Part shown: positions 1 through 10,815 of the stretch, piece by piece
Layout of the letters: each line of letters starts with the position of its first letter
Position numbering within the stretch: position 1 is the stretch's first letter
Source of the DNA: Nannizziopsis barbatae
Taxonomy: Eukaryota; Ascomycota; Eurotiomycetes; Onygenales; Nannizziopsiaceae
Direction: 5' to 3'
Assembly: GCA_014964245.1 (NCBI GenBank)
Contig: JACVYH010000002.1
Coordinates: 1,639,501-1,703,500 of the forward strand
Length of the DNA stretch: 64,000 nt
Notes under the pieces: generated by a model
Databases searched by the model: none
Told to the model about the DNA's origin: nothing
The model's input: only the letters and a program-made list of their open reading frames with translations
Made by a program: the position numbers and the translations under genes

Positions 1-2688
1 CTCCTTGGTGCTCCTTTACTCTCGGCGGCATGATTCGATAACACGTAATGCAATGTTGAGGGCTGCGTCTTACACGGGATTCTGCTGTTCTTGCCTCTTA
101 TCAATCTTCCTTAGCTGATGTGAAAAGATGGGTGACTGATTCCAAAAATCGTGAAATTGAGTAAATTTCTTCCAGGCTCCACCGCGCCCTTGCTACTCAT
201 AGAATCCACCATGTCAAAGTAGTTTCATACCTAATTTTGTCATGGACGGAGGGTTATCCCGCTAATATCGATTATTAAGCGCGAAAAATGTCGATTTTAT
301 AAGCACTTGCTTGAATAGGTTAAGATCTCATACTAGCGTTGGTAGAATTTAGAGCGGCTCCCGCCAACTCGACCGGTCTTAACTTGACCGCAGTCATACT
401 ATGCTCCGTCCCCCAACAAATGATCTCCATGACATTCCAAGGCATTCCCAGATTCTTCATAGCATCATCAGTATTTTGGAGAAAGGCCCGCTTTTTGATC
501 CCACGCTTCCTTCGAAGTACGGCACAGTCGTGGGGCGGGCCCAATGCAGAGAATGGCAAGTAAAGAGAGAACAAGTACGGAGTTGTGACTAACTACAGGA
601 TTCCGCCTGCATTTGCCTTCGAACAAGATCATACGGAACATGATGATGTACGGGGTACTCGAATCCACACTATCATAACTCCGGAGGATAAAATTTATCC
701 AGAAATTGCCACGTCCGGTCCTGCAGACCCTGGATGCTGGGACTGCCGCGCCGACGCGGGGTTCTCTAGAAATCTTATCCTGGTCAGAGAGCGGTCGAAA
801 GCCGGTCATCACCCAAGCAAGCGTTCCTCTTCTTGGTCCTCACACTCCTGGTTAGTCTGCGCCAGTGGAATCCCAAAATGTGGCGCTCAGAGACTCTTTT
901 CCAGTGGTCCAACTCACTGACTAGCCGTTACGAAGGCTGACCCGTACGGTCAGGTAAATACACCAATTGTATCGTTACTTCGCCGCTCGCATGCTTCCGT
1001 GACTTTTGCGAATTTTCAGAGGGACAAGAAGACGGAAATAATAGCAATCAGAAGCTGAGAGTCTCGATCCCACAGCCCGCTACCATGGGTAACTCCCTCG
1101 TTATCCACCTGGCATCCACGTTCGGCCGAATTCTGTGTTTCAGGCGTCAAGTCTCGCAGGTTTGCTCAAAGGCCATTGGTATCAATTTCAACTCGCAAAA
1201 TACGTGCCTTCAAATCTGCCTGAAGCATGGATTGATCGGAGCCCAGAAAATATCGAAGAAATTGGCATTATTACCCATCACATTTTGCGGTAAGATCTGT
1301 CGGTTGATGACTGCCTACTTTTAGGACGATCCTTTTGGTTTGAGGTCCCGCAGGTTCTCCGACATGAACAAAGCAGCACAGCAGCAAAGACTACTCCGTA
1401 CCCGCACTAATAAAAAGATACCCTTATTCACGTCTGGAATCTAAACTCCACTTCTTCTCCGCTCGGGACTTTTCTGGCAGCAAATCGAGACTGACATCCT
1501 CCGCCCGGGATTTTCATCTCTACACGAACCAGCATTATTATTTGCTTTCCGCTCTTTCATTACCTGGTTAGTGGTTGGGCCAGGAGGACCCAGGCCGAGA
1601 ACCGTTATTATTGAAGCCCCCAAAAGTCAATTTTTTGGCGTCCTGTCCACCATTTTGGGGACCAGGCTGGGCGATCAACCTTCCCCTTCATGCGGTTTCC
1701 ACAGCTCCATCCTAGCCTCCCTCTGATGGAATATGCATGTAACTTCTTGTGATTTGATTTATTTTTTATTCTTATTTTAGTGAACCGTCGGTGACCATTC
1801 GTGTCCTTGACTCAGGTCAGGATCCGTCGTCCTGAAGTTCAGAGTTTCTCTTTCGAACACGCTTCTTCTCACTACTCCCTCCATATTTCGTCTCCCTGTC
1901 GCCGCCTGTTGACAACACTGGACTGGCATTGCAGCCATGGACATCTCCTTACGAATTCTCCAATAATAATACCCTTTTACCAGCACCTCGATTAGTGCAT
2001 TTTCATGGTCCGGGGCTCTTCTACTTGAAATAACTCCCGCGCCTGGTACCATCAACCATTCCGCCAACCACATACCCTGCAAATCATACCAGTTGGAATT
2101 GCTTTCAACCCCTCCGTTGCGGCCTCAGCTTAATTTGGTCGAAAACTACTCCGTATCCTGGCATCGATTTTGTTTTGTTCTCTTCTGCCTCGAACTAGCG
2201 TAAAATCCGTCTTGTGTGCTCAGTTTCCCGCCTCGTACGACATACTTTCTTCTGTCCTATCTGCAGGTTATCTTTACACGTAAGTAACACAACGCCCGCC
2301 AGATCGAACCCTGCACCTTTTTAATGAATCTCTGTACTCCGTAACGACCATCCTGCAGATTGAGTTCAGCACTGTCTAGCTTTCTCCAGTTTCATTCTTC
2401 AATGATCTTTTCTTTGCTACCCCTGTGGGCATATCCTTGGATTTGCGTATGCAGTCCAAGAAACCTAGACTTTCTAGCTGATCATCTGCATTAGGAGCCA
2501 GTCTGGTCCAAATCGTGACGACATGGGCCACAACTTTCCCATGGTAGCTGTACTCCTGCATTTAAGTACATACCCGTGAATCTTTTTAGAGCTCTTCGGA
2601 CCCAAGTCTGTTACAAAATCCAACAGATCCCCGCTCCTTGCAGCTATCATTCATATCCTTTTTTCATTCCCGTTATTGTTAGAACACA
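1..2688. other. Intergenic / 5' region, no gene supported
   Basis: I see no recognisable coding region here. Open frames are short (under about 115 codons) and overlap on both strands with no family motif. The stretch contains three exact copies of the dispersed 9-mer TACTCCGTA (1392-1400, 2147-2155, 2335-2343). Pyrimidine-rich stretches between about 1750 and 2680 fit a long promoter or 5' leader of the transcription factor that starts at 2689. That role is inferred from position only. Confidence 0.5.
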
Positions 2689-5054
2689 ATGGCCCCTCCC
2701 GAATCATCTGGATTTCCCCGGGATATATGGAATATCCCTCACAATACCTTTCAACCCGCTCCGAACGTCCCATTTAGGCCGAATTATCCCAACACCCTAG
2801 CATTATGGCACAATCCGCATCAGATTCCCCCATCCGAAACCAAGGACCTCCTGGCTCAACAGCGAACCCCACAGAGGCACGAGCAGAGGAGACACAAGAG
2901 AACCAAGAGTGGCTGTTTCACTTGTCGTGCGCGGCGGGTAAAGGTTGGTGACCAAGTTTTTTTTTGCTGCCTATTACGGAATCTGCGTAACTGACGGGTT
3001 GGCAGTGTGATGAGACTCGTCCTATCTGTGAGCGTAAGTACAATGCCTGTTTAAGGAATAGAGCCATTCGAAGGAGACCTAATCATGTTTATTCGTATAG
3101 GTTGCAGTAAAGGGAATCGAGATTGCAGCTATCCAGCACCTACCATACCTAGGAAAGCCAGTCGATCAAACATGAAATTGAGCGACAAACACCCTTCAAT
3201 ACGGGAATCTGAACTCGAAGAAACCGGCATGAGTGGTGAATGTCATAACGAGGTCCAAAATGCCAACAGACGGGACTTACATCCGCGCCAGACTAATGAT
3301 GGATCAAGTAGAAGAGGGTCTGTAACTGGAAAACAAAGAAGTCAACCCGTTGGAAGAAGACAGACGTTGCAAACACTGGACAAAAGAAAAAGCCAACGGG
3401 AGATGACACGCGTATCCCCCTCAAGCGATGTGACCGGACCGTCGACGGAATCTTCGAGCCCTGGAACATCTACTGACACCGAAATACTTGTTCCTTTATC
3501 ACCTGCGCTCTCCGAATTTCCCGATTTGCCTCCTGAAGTCAGTTTTTTTATCGCCTACCGAAAACACAATATAAATTACCACCACTATATGCTGAAGTCC
3601 CACGCTGTGACGTTCTTGAATGACGATATGATGAGACATGCTATGCATTACGAGCCGCTACTGTATGCTATCGTCAACTTTGCCGCTTACCATTACTCCA
3701 TCGGACATCCAAATGGGAAAATATATACATTTCTCCAATATTACAACAAGTCAGTAAGCTTATTGCTCAAGTCGCTACAAGATGGCGACCCACATAACGA
3801 CGCAATGCTTTTGACTATTCTTCAGTTGACGGTTTTTGAGGTATGGTAGATCTGGCTCGCGCAGCTAATTCTTACTGATTCGGTTTTATTAGGAATTCGT
3901 TGGTGACTGGGTAAATCTCATCGACCACCACCAAGCGGCACACGATATGCTTTTGGAGCTATACACCCCTGAAACCATCAATGTTGACTCTTTTCGTCGG
4001 CATATGTTGTCGTGGTACTCTCGTTACGATGTCATGGCTGGTGTAATGTCAGGGAATTCACTAGTTTTGAGTCGAGAGTGGTACTTGTCGGACGAGAATT
4101 ATTCGATGTTGGAAGTTTTCGAGGATCCGAGCGATTTGGATAGGAAAGTGATGGCGTGGGGTGCAAGCTGTCGAAGATCCGCAATGGAAATGGCTTCCAT
4201 GTTTGCTAAGATGACACAAGGGCTCATTACACATGAGCAATTTCTCGAGGAGAAAGCTGGTATAGACGAGACGATGAGAAAACATCGGAAGTTTCTCGAT
4301 TCCATGAGGGACGAAAATTATCTGGTGCACTCTTATCCGAACCAAAGGTCACTTGCCCCGGGTGAGCCTTTTGACCCCTATGTTCCAGGTGCCATATATA
4401 ACGATGACCTATGGGAGGTCAACTACTGCGCTATGGAGTATGTCACTGGTTTATTACTCTTCAAGTATCAAGTCAGCATGCTCTTGCAGAAAGCGGATCC
4501 GGAAGTACCGCGACTTGCACTGCAGCAAGCTCAGTTGGTGGAAACGTTATGTCGTTGGCCCGGTCACCCAAAGGAAGAGCATATTCAATTTATGTCCCCA
4601 CTTGGAATGATTGTGCTTCTAATACCTCACGATGAGAAGTATACGATGTGGTGCCAGGAGAAGTTAGCCCGTAATGAGCAGCTAGGGTATGTGCGACCGT
4701 ATTCTAAATTGCCCTTTCTTCTGCTAATCAAGCCTTTCTCTGATCTTCAGGTATATATACCCTCCCACTCTCCGAGTAAAACTAGCAAACCTGTGGAAAA
4801 AACCGGAACTATTGGATTGGTGGCTTCCAGATGATGAAAGTTATCCCGCCATAGTACAAGAAATCAGAGAATGGACAAAAGAAAGGGTAACAGATCCAAG
4901 GGACACGTTTCGGGAATCTGTGCGTGATATGAAAGCGGTATTTGGAGAGTTGAGTCTCGATGATAGTAGTGAAGTCGGAAGCTCCCCAAGTGCCCTTAGC
5001 TCGGCAAATACCGAGACATCTCCCGAAGCATCGCGTGGCAGCATGCCTTTTTGA
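2689..5054 (+). CDS. Zn2Cys6 fungal transcription factor
   Basis: Predicted nuclear DNA-binding regulator of about 706 aa. Five exons inferred from splice signals and frame: 2689-2943, 3006-3033, 3101-3840, 3893-4686, 4751-5054. Joining the first three gives a complete binuclear zinc cluster with spacing Cys-2-Cys-6-Cys-6-Cys-2-Cys-6-Cys at about residues 70-97, preceded by a basic stretch (RRHKRTKSG). Exon 2 is only 28 nt and carries the middle of the cluster. Residues 100-230 are Ser/Thr/Arg-rich and low complexity. From about residue 235 a helical region (FFIAYRKHNINYHHYML and on) resembles the C-terminal fungal-specific regulatory domain of this class. The ATG at 2689 is the first in frame with the cluster. 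The target genes and pathway cannot be read from the sequence, since the neighbours are unrelated. The gene converges on HRQ1. The family assignment is firm; the exon borders are good but hand-made. Confidence 0.9.
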
Positions 5055-5850
5055 AGCTAGCGGAGCTCAAAATCGGCTTTGTTCGATCCCTTCACCAGGG
5101 AATTGGAAGCTGTTGGTGCTGCTTAACTCAGCATGGGCACGTCTTGAATAAGCCTTTCTGAGGGCTACATGGGAACGATCTATACATCAGACTCATTGTT
5201 ACCTTATCCTTACGTCTTGAGAGGTCTGTGGGGCCGATTTCGGATTCTATTCAATTTTTTGGGCGAAGGTAGCTTATGGCGCTTTTCCGTAGGAGGTAAG
5301 GAGGGATAATCGGTTTTCGATGAGGTAGGAGGTGGTAAGGTAGTAGTTCTCGTGAGAGGTTAGGCGTTGAAAATTCTGCTTCACGGACCGTCTCTCTTTT
5401 GAAGCGATGAGAACTACTACCTTACCACCTCCTACCTCATCGAAAACCGATTATCCCTCCTTACCTCCTACGGAAAAGCGCCATAAGCTACCTTTACTAT
5501 GGCCAACGACGAAAATACCTCTGGTTACAATCTATATATACGTTCACTACGCACTTCCTCCTAGTATTCCTCGTCGTTAGCTGCTAGTTCTGCCTTCATT
5601 ATACGTCTTTAGTCCTGGTTCCCGACCTGGTCCTCACAGCGGCCCGACTCGTATACACTCATTGGAGAGACTCGGTTGCCCTTGTCTTATAAAAGCATAA
5701 TATTGACCAGTCAGTCGGAAATCCACCCCATTCCATACAGCGCAAGTCTACAGAACGTTTGAATCAGAGGGAAAATTGATGCCTTCTCAATCTCATATCA
5801 TTCGTTATGTCGTTGGTATACCTAAAGCAAGGAACCGTAGCATCTAGACT
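5055..5850. other. Convergent intergenic gap holding a long hairpin
   Basis: Lies between the 3' ends of the transcription factor and HRQ1. The notable content is the perfect 86-bp inverted repeat listed separately. The rest (about 5500-5850) shows no open frame or motif that I recognise. Confidence 0.6.
5266..5494. repeat. Perfect 86-bp inverted repeat with 57-bp spacer
   Basis: The left arm 5266-5351 and right arm 5409-5494 are exact reverse complements over 86 bp. The spacer is 5352-5408. Flanks just outside the arms do not pair, and I see no clear target duplication. Transcription from either side would give a very stable hairpin RNA. It could be a foldback (MITE-like) element, a shared terminator of the two convergent genes, or a hairpin RNA precursor. 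The sequence does not decide between these. Confidence 0.93.
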
Positions 5851-8800
5851 CTAATCATACATCTTCACACCGTCGGATTTTCCTTGGACTTCTGTAGCCT
5901 GGACTATTGTCTCAGGTCCAGCGGGTAATTCGCGCACCCCAGTACCGACTTCTATTCCGCCCATTGGTAATTTTTCCAAGTCAATCTCTATTCCCAGGAG
6001 AGTCTTGAGTACCACACTAGCCCCCGCTTTGCTCATGACGACATTCATTTCTGCACAATTCTCATCACATACACATTCAACGCATCCAGCAGGCGTAATG
6101 CAGGCACAGGCATCGATTCTGGCAACGGCACGACGGAGTAGGGAATCGATGAACTCGAACGCTTTAGAGGTTAACCCAGAGCCCGAGGCACCTCCTTTGC
6201 TATCGTAAAACACTAGACGCGCAGGTCGCTGACGCCGTGGAGGACTGGCAAGATTGTCTCCCCGTTTCTTGTTTGGCATTTCCTTTTTGGCAACCTTGCA
6301 TTCGGTTCGAATGTCACTGGGCGAAGATATTATGAACGTTGGGAGTAGTGCCGTTACTGCGTGTTCTGCAGCGTGAATTGCCGCTGCTGCATTTAGATTG
6401 CGGGAGGCGAGTATATCAAGAGCCTGTTTCGGAACGTCGAGCCACATTCCTTTGCTGAACCGGCGGATTGGTGGGTTCTCTAACGAAACAGCATCTAAAA
6501 TTAATCCTTTCTTGTTGACCTTGAGATATCCATAAACAAGGGTCTGAATCTTTATACTGCCGAAGAAGGCCCGAGAGTCAGAGGTTCCGCTGATTCTCCT
6601 TATAGCCTCGGTCTCGATTGGATCGATATCTGTGAAATCGCGCTGTTCCGTAGTCCAGTCGACATGGACGCGGAGTACCCGTGCGAACCGTTTATCAGTG
6701 TTCAGCTCCTTGACCAAGTATGTATTGCCTTGATGAAGATAGATCGCACCCTCATATAACGTAAAGAACACACGTGCATCTTCCAACTCTTCAATAACGT
6801 GGTTGCGATTGTTCGTTGTGTCAATTACTGCATAATGTTCTTGCTCTGCATCGCGAATTGAAACGCAACGCGCCGTTTTTGGGCGAAAGCGCTCGTGGCA
6901 GTGGTAGAACCCCATTGCGTCTCGGACCAGCCGAGTAGATGCAAGTTCTAGGAGTTGATCTCCGAAATATTTTCTGTCCTCTTCAAGATGAATGGGCATC
7001 TCGAAAGCAGCACATTGCAAATGGCCTTCTACTGTCAATTCATTTTTCAAGTCGACTTGCAATTCGCAGTTGGGTTTGGTAAAGAGCTCATCCGGGTTAC
7101 GCATGTAGTGCTGATCAATTGAGAACTCTCCGCCAACCAATACCGAGAGAGAGTCTTTATTTCTGCGTCCTGCACGTCCACTCTGCTGCCTTAGGTTGGA
7201 TATCGTATATGGAAATCCGTGACTTATGACCGCATCCAAAGAACCGATATCTACGCCCAGCTCAAGAGCATTTGTCGCCACAATACCCAATAATTTTCCT
7301 TCGAACATCTCACGCTCGATTTTTCGGCGATCTTGCGGGCTATATCCGCCTCTATACCCCATGACAAATTTGGCGACATCACTCCGATCCAAGGCGCGAA
7401 ATTCACTCTTTACAGCACTTAGGAGCATTTCACACTGTTTGCGAACCCGACAAAAAGCGATGACTCGAACACCATGGAGAACAAGCAGACAGAACAATTT
7501 TGCCGATTGCACCAGGCTACTGCTCCTGCCAGACGTGGAATCTTCAGGGTCTTTAAAAGGAGTATTCCAGCAGACAAATTCCTTGCGACCAGAAGGAGAT
7601 CCGTCGATGTCTGTTAGCTTGACATCTTCGACCCCAAATATAGTTTTCATATGTTGTTCAGGATTTGCGACTGTGGCAGAACACGAGACAAATTTTACCT
7701 GGTGATTCCCTAGCGAGGAGCAAATACGCCTGAGCCGCCGCATGATATAGGCGACATGAGAACCGAAAAGGCCGTTGTATACGTGCAGTTCGTCAACGAC
7801 GACAAATTTCAAATTCCTCAAAAAATTGCGCCAAGATGACTCCTGAGGTAGGATGGTGATATGCAACATGTCTGGGTTTGTGAATATGATTCTAGCTTCG
7901 TCACGGATCGCATTTCTTCGTTCCATCATTGTGTCACCGTCGAAGGTTTCAATCATAGTGTACTCCAAGCCATCCATATACTGCATGAGTTCTTCCATAT
8001 TTTTCTTCTGATCTTGCGCTAAGGCTTTTGTCGGGAAAATGTACATGCCTCTGCTTTGAGGATCTTTTTCTAACTCACATAGCATTGGGATCTGGTATAT
8101 CAGTGACTTCCCCGAGCTTGTCGATGTCGATACTATCACATGATGCCCATCATGGAGGTTGTTAATGGCCTCTACTTGGTGAGAATAGAGCTGAGTAATT
8201 CCTTTTGTGTTGTAAAGAGCGTTTACCACACTTTGAGGTAATTGGAAGTTTAAATCACCGTAGATGGGAGGCTGGGCATCGAGAATCCTATGGCCGTTTG
8301 GTACGATTTGACCAGTATACCAGTCCTGTTCCTGGATTATGTTAAGGATTTCAGCGATGGAATCTCGCTCTCGAGGAATCTGAAGGGGTAATTTGGTAGG
8401 AGCATTGCCACCACGTTTGCCAGAGACGGGTATATACATATCTTTCTCTCTTTCAAGCTCGACGACCGGGTCGAGGTTCTTATATTGACAGAGAGCGAGA
8501 TAGGTAACAATGGCGTCAGTAAATTTTTCATTCCGTTTTTGAATCAACTTCATCATATCTTTCCGACTGTATGTGGGCATGTATAGAGATTGTTCCCATG
8601 GGTTTTGAAGTGGCATACCGCCACTTTTGTCGATTCTCAGATCTCCGTCCATGAATTCAAAAAGCAGAACTTCATTTTCGTCGTTACCAGTGTTGCCAGT
8701 GTCTCCTGGCAGCCCTTCGGTCTCCCAGTCATCCCAGAGCTTGCCGAGCTTGTTCTTCCGCGCTTCCGGTACACTCATAACGTCGATCACGCCTGAATCC

Positions 8801-9210
8801 ACAGTCTCGAATCTTACGGACTGCGGGACTAGGACCTTGACTTTTGCTACATCTTCAACTGTTAGGTGCCTTCCACCCATCTGAGCTTCAACGGATGCCT
8901 TGATGTTCTCAAATGTTGTCGCGAAGTGCTTTCTTGTAGAACAAAAGGTATATACAAGATTCAAGGCGCGGTGGGTTTGAGATAGTTGTTTGAAAGCAGG
9001 CGGCCAGGCATCACTGGAATTGGTGGAGCTTGGGCGGGAGAGAGAGCTGCCGACAGCTTGGGGCGGAGTAGCAAGTGAGGGCTCTAAAGGAGAAGTGTTC
9101 CCCAAAGTTCGTTGTGCACCATGTTCTCCGGTGTACTGGGCGTTTTGGGGTTTGTTGCGAGGACGGTCCGTCGCTTCGAGGCAATCAACTTTTCTCTTTT
9201 TGCTCGCCAT
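5851..9210 (-). CDS. HRQ1: HRQ1-like superfamily 2 DNA helicase (RecQ4-related)
   Basis: Single-exon gene of 1119 aa, close to yeast Hrq1 (about 1,080 aa). HRQ1 is a 3'-5' DNA helicase that works in the nucleus in interstrand crosslink repair and telomere maintenance. Visible motifs: a Q-motif-like YSHQVEAI upstream of Walker A STSSGKS (Lys about 368), DELH box at about 470-473, motif III SCSAT, motif IV region RVIAFCRVRKQCE, motif V ATNALELGVDIG, and motif VI QQSGRAGRR near 675-683. The C-terminal Cys-rich segment (about 1036-1053, CACITPAGCVECVC) matches the zinc-binding MZB/DUF1998 region of this family. The frame is open upstream to 9243, but the first ATG is at 9210 and gives a basic KKRK start, a possible nuclear signal. 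DELH rather than DEAH fits the Hrq1 subfamily as I know it. There is no sign of decay. Confidence 0.93.
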   Translation of the reverse strand: MASKKRKVDCLEATDRPRNKPQNAQYTGEHGAQRTLGNTSPLEPSLATPPQAVGSSLSRPSSTNSSDAWPPAFKQLSQTHRALNLVYTFCSTRKHFATTFENIKASVEAQMGGRHLTVEDVAKVKVLVPQSVRFETVDSGVIDVMSVPEARKNKLGKLWDDWETEGLPGDTGNTGNDENEVLLFEFMDGDLRIDKSGGMPLQNPWEQSLYMPTYSRKDMMKLIQKRNEKFTDAIVTYLALCQYKNLDPVVELEREKDMYIPVSGKRGGNAPTKLPLQIPRERDSIAEILNIIQEQDWYTGQIVPNGHRILDAQPPIYGDLNFQLPQSVVNALYNTKGITQLYSHQVEAINNLHDGHHVIVSTSTSSGKSLIYQIPMLCELEKDPQSRGMYIFPTKALAQDQKKNMEELMQYMDGLEYTMIETFDGDTMMERRNAIRDEARIIFTNPDMLHITILPQESSWRNFLRNLKFVVVDELHVYNGLFGSHVAYIMRRLRRICSSLGNHQVKFVSCSATVANPEQHMKTIFGVEDVKLTDIDGSPSGRKEFVCWNTPFKDPEDSTSGRSSSLVQSAKLFCLLVLHGVRVIAFCRVRKQCEMLLSAVKSEFRALDRSDVAKFVMGYRGGYSPQDRRKIEREMFEGKLLGIVATNALELGVDIGSLDAVISHGFPYTISNLRQQSGRAGRRNKDSLSVLVGGEFSIDQHYMRNPDELFTKPNCELQVDLKNELTVEGHLQCAAFEMPIHLEEDRKYFGDQLLELASTRLVRDAMGFYHCHERFRPKTARCVSIRDAEQEHYAVIDTTNNRNHVIEELEDARVFFTLYEGAIYLHQGNTYLVKELNTDKRFARVLRVHVDWTTEQRDFTDIDPIETEAIRRISGTSDSRAFFGSIKIQTLVYGYLKVNKKGLILDAVSLENPPIRRFSKGMWLDVPKQALDILASRNLNAAAAIHAAEHAVTALLPTFIISSPSDIRTECKVAKKEMPNKKRGDNLASPPRRQRPARLVFYDSKGGASGSGLTSKAFEFIDSLLRRAVARIDACACITPAGCVECVCDENCAEMNVVMSKAGASVVLKTLLGIEIDLEKLPMGGIEVGTGVRELPAGPETIVQATEVQGKSDGVKMYD

Positions 9211-10183
9211 GTCGTGATTGATGATAGGCGGAGAGTCCGGCACTATGCTTATCAGGCTCTGCCTTTCTCAAGGCCCACGCCATTCAAGATGTCTAAAACA
9301 ATGATATTGACATGTTATATTCTCTTTGATTATTTTTGTTCCCAAACTCCCGATCCGTATTGTAGCCTATTAAGGCTCAAAACGCGTCGCGACGTGGGAA
9401 TAAGATTTAGGGTTTGAGCTTAACTTGTTTGGCCACGGCGTCGGGTTTTCTTGGCTTCGGATATTAGAACTGCCGTTCCGCCTACCTCCGCTCAACAAAA
9501 TTACCTAGGTATCTCTACGGAGTATTTCGTACATCTCTGGAAATTCACACTAATTTATCAGCTCTAGTTTTCTGGATTGTTTCGAGTGAGACTTATTGAT
9601 ACCAGATCTGCTGAACAGCATTTTTCTCTCACTGTAACAGCAAAGAGCGGGGTTAGGTTTGGGTAGGTCGCAATAAACGGTGCTCCTCGCGGTCACCAAA
9701 CAGGAGTATATATAGAATACAAAGAGAGAAATCAATCTCCGGCTTAATCAAGCTGGAGTCAATATCCTGCAAAGGTATATTTCTAAAGCTGTGAGGCGAT
9801 AAAGCCAGCTCCTCCCTCCTTGACCCTACAAGCCTAAGGGCCCGCATGTTTACGCATTGATGACCCGATGGCAATGCATGTATTTTCAATGAGATAATGG
9901 TTGTCAGGATAGCAGTTTCGTAGGAGGACGGCTGTTTTACTCAAAAAATTGGATCGAAAGCCGTATAAAAGGTCTAGGACAGCCTTCGAGCGATATAAGA
10001 GTCCATGTCCTACAAGTCGGCCATTTGAATATTGTGTAAGAGAGCTTGACCGGAGTATTCAGATGAGTGGATGTCTTTGCCAAACAGACGTTCTTATAGA
10101 CCTGATAAATATATGAATGCAAGATAGTGCTGGGAAAAATTGACCGACTGAGGATTATAAAAAAACCCAAAAAAAACAATATA
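9211..10183. other. Intergenic, no gene supported
   Basis: Upstream region of HRQ1. It has only short overlapping frames with no recognised domain. One exact TACGGAGTA copy lies at 9516-9524. The tRNA terminator at 10169-10176 is listed separately. Confidence 0.5.
10169..10176 (-). terminator. RNA polymerase III T-run terminator
   Basis: Eight consecutive T residues on the minus strand begin 7 nt after the 3' end of the tRNA, the usual stop signal for polymerase III. A second T-run follows after GGG. Confidence 0.75.
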
Positions 10184-10271
10184 TGGACGATGGGATAATC
10201 GAAATCCCGACCTTCTGTATTTTCATTTAATTCAATGCAAAACAGACGTTATACCACTAAACCAATCGCCC
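10184..10271 (-). tRNA. tRNA-Ala (UGC) with a 16-nt intron
   Basis: Folds by hand into a full cloverleaf on the minus strand. The acceptor 7-bp stem (10265-10271 with 10185-10191) includes a G3:U70 pair, the alanine identity element. The D stem is GTT/AAC, the 5-bp anticodon stem is TCTGT/ACAGA, the variable loop is AGGTC, the T stem is GGGAT/ATCCC with loop TTCGATT, and the discriminator is A at 10184. The anticodon TGC lies at 10237-10239. A 16-nt insert at about 10220-10235 sits directly 3' of position 37, the canonical place for a nuclear tRNA intron. Exon length is 72 nt. Internal A and B box-like sequences (TGGTTTAGTGG, GGGATTTCGATTA) are close to consensus. Confidence 0.92.
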
Positions 10272-10815
10272 TAAGTTAACTTTAAAAAGCCTTTTTACAG
10301 TTCTTGACTGCCTAGTACGAGAGGTCCACTCAGCTGAACAAACCCCAACCGAATATTACCCAAGTTTGGTGATTCTATCACTGAAGAACCGGGCAAAGAT
10401 TGTGCAATATCATTATTGATGGTGTATATAAGAAGTTAGTGGCAAATGACAGGGCTAGATAGAAGAAAATTCCATTCTATTTCAGTAAATATCCAGGAAT
10501 TGAAAAGTGATGCAGGTATGCTAAGACCTTCCATGCGATAGAACATGAATTAAATTAAAGGAAAATAAGGTTGGAGAAGGGAGTGAAAGAATGAATGAGA
10601 GGAGAATGAGACGCTCCAAAATTGCCTCCCGTTCCAATGGAAAACAAAAGAGACAAGGTGATCTGTGGTAGTAAAGGAAAAGCCCAAAAGAATGTCACCA
10701 TTTTATGCAACCGATAAGGCTCCCTAGGAAGAGCACGAGAATATTGAGGAATGATGTAGAGCCACGCTTGCTTACGAAAGCAGAAGGAAATTTTTGTGAC
10801 ACCAAATCATCCTAA
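10272..10815. other. Intergenic, no gene supported
   Basis: Lies upstream of the tRNA and downstream of the Ran-binding protein gene. I found no coding signal. It presumably contains the 3' UTR of the gene ending at 10816. Confidence 0.45.

Noticed and set aside
585..920. Open frames on both strands in the first kilobase
   Set aside because: Short, mutually overlapping and without family signatures; treated as chance frames.
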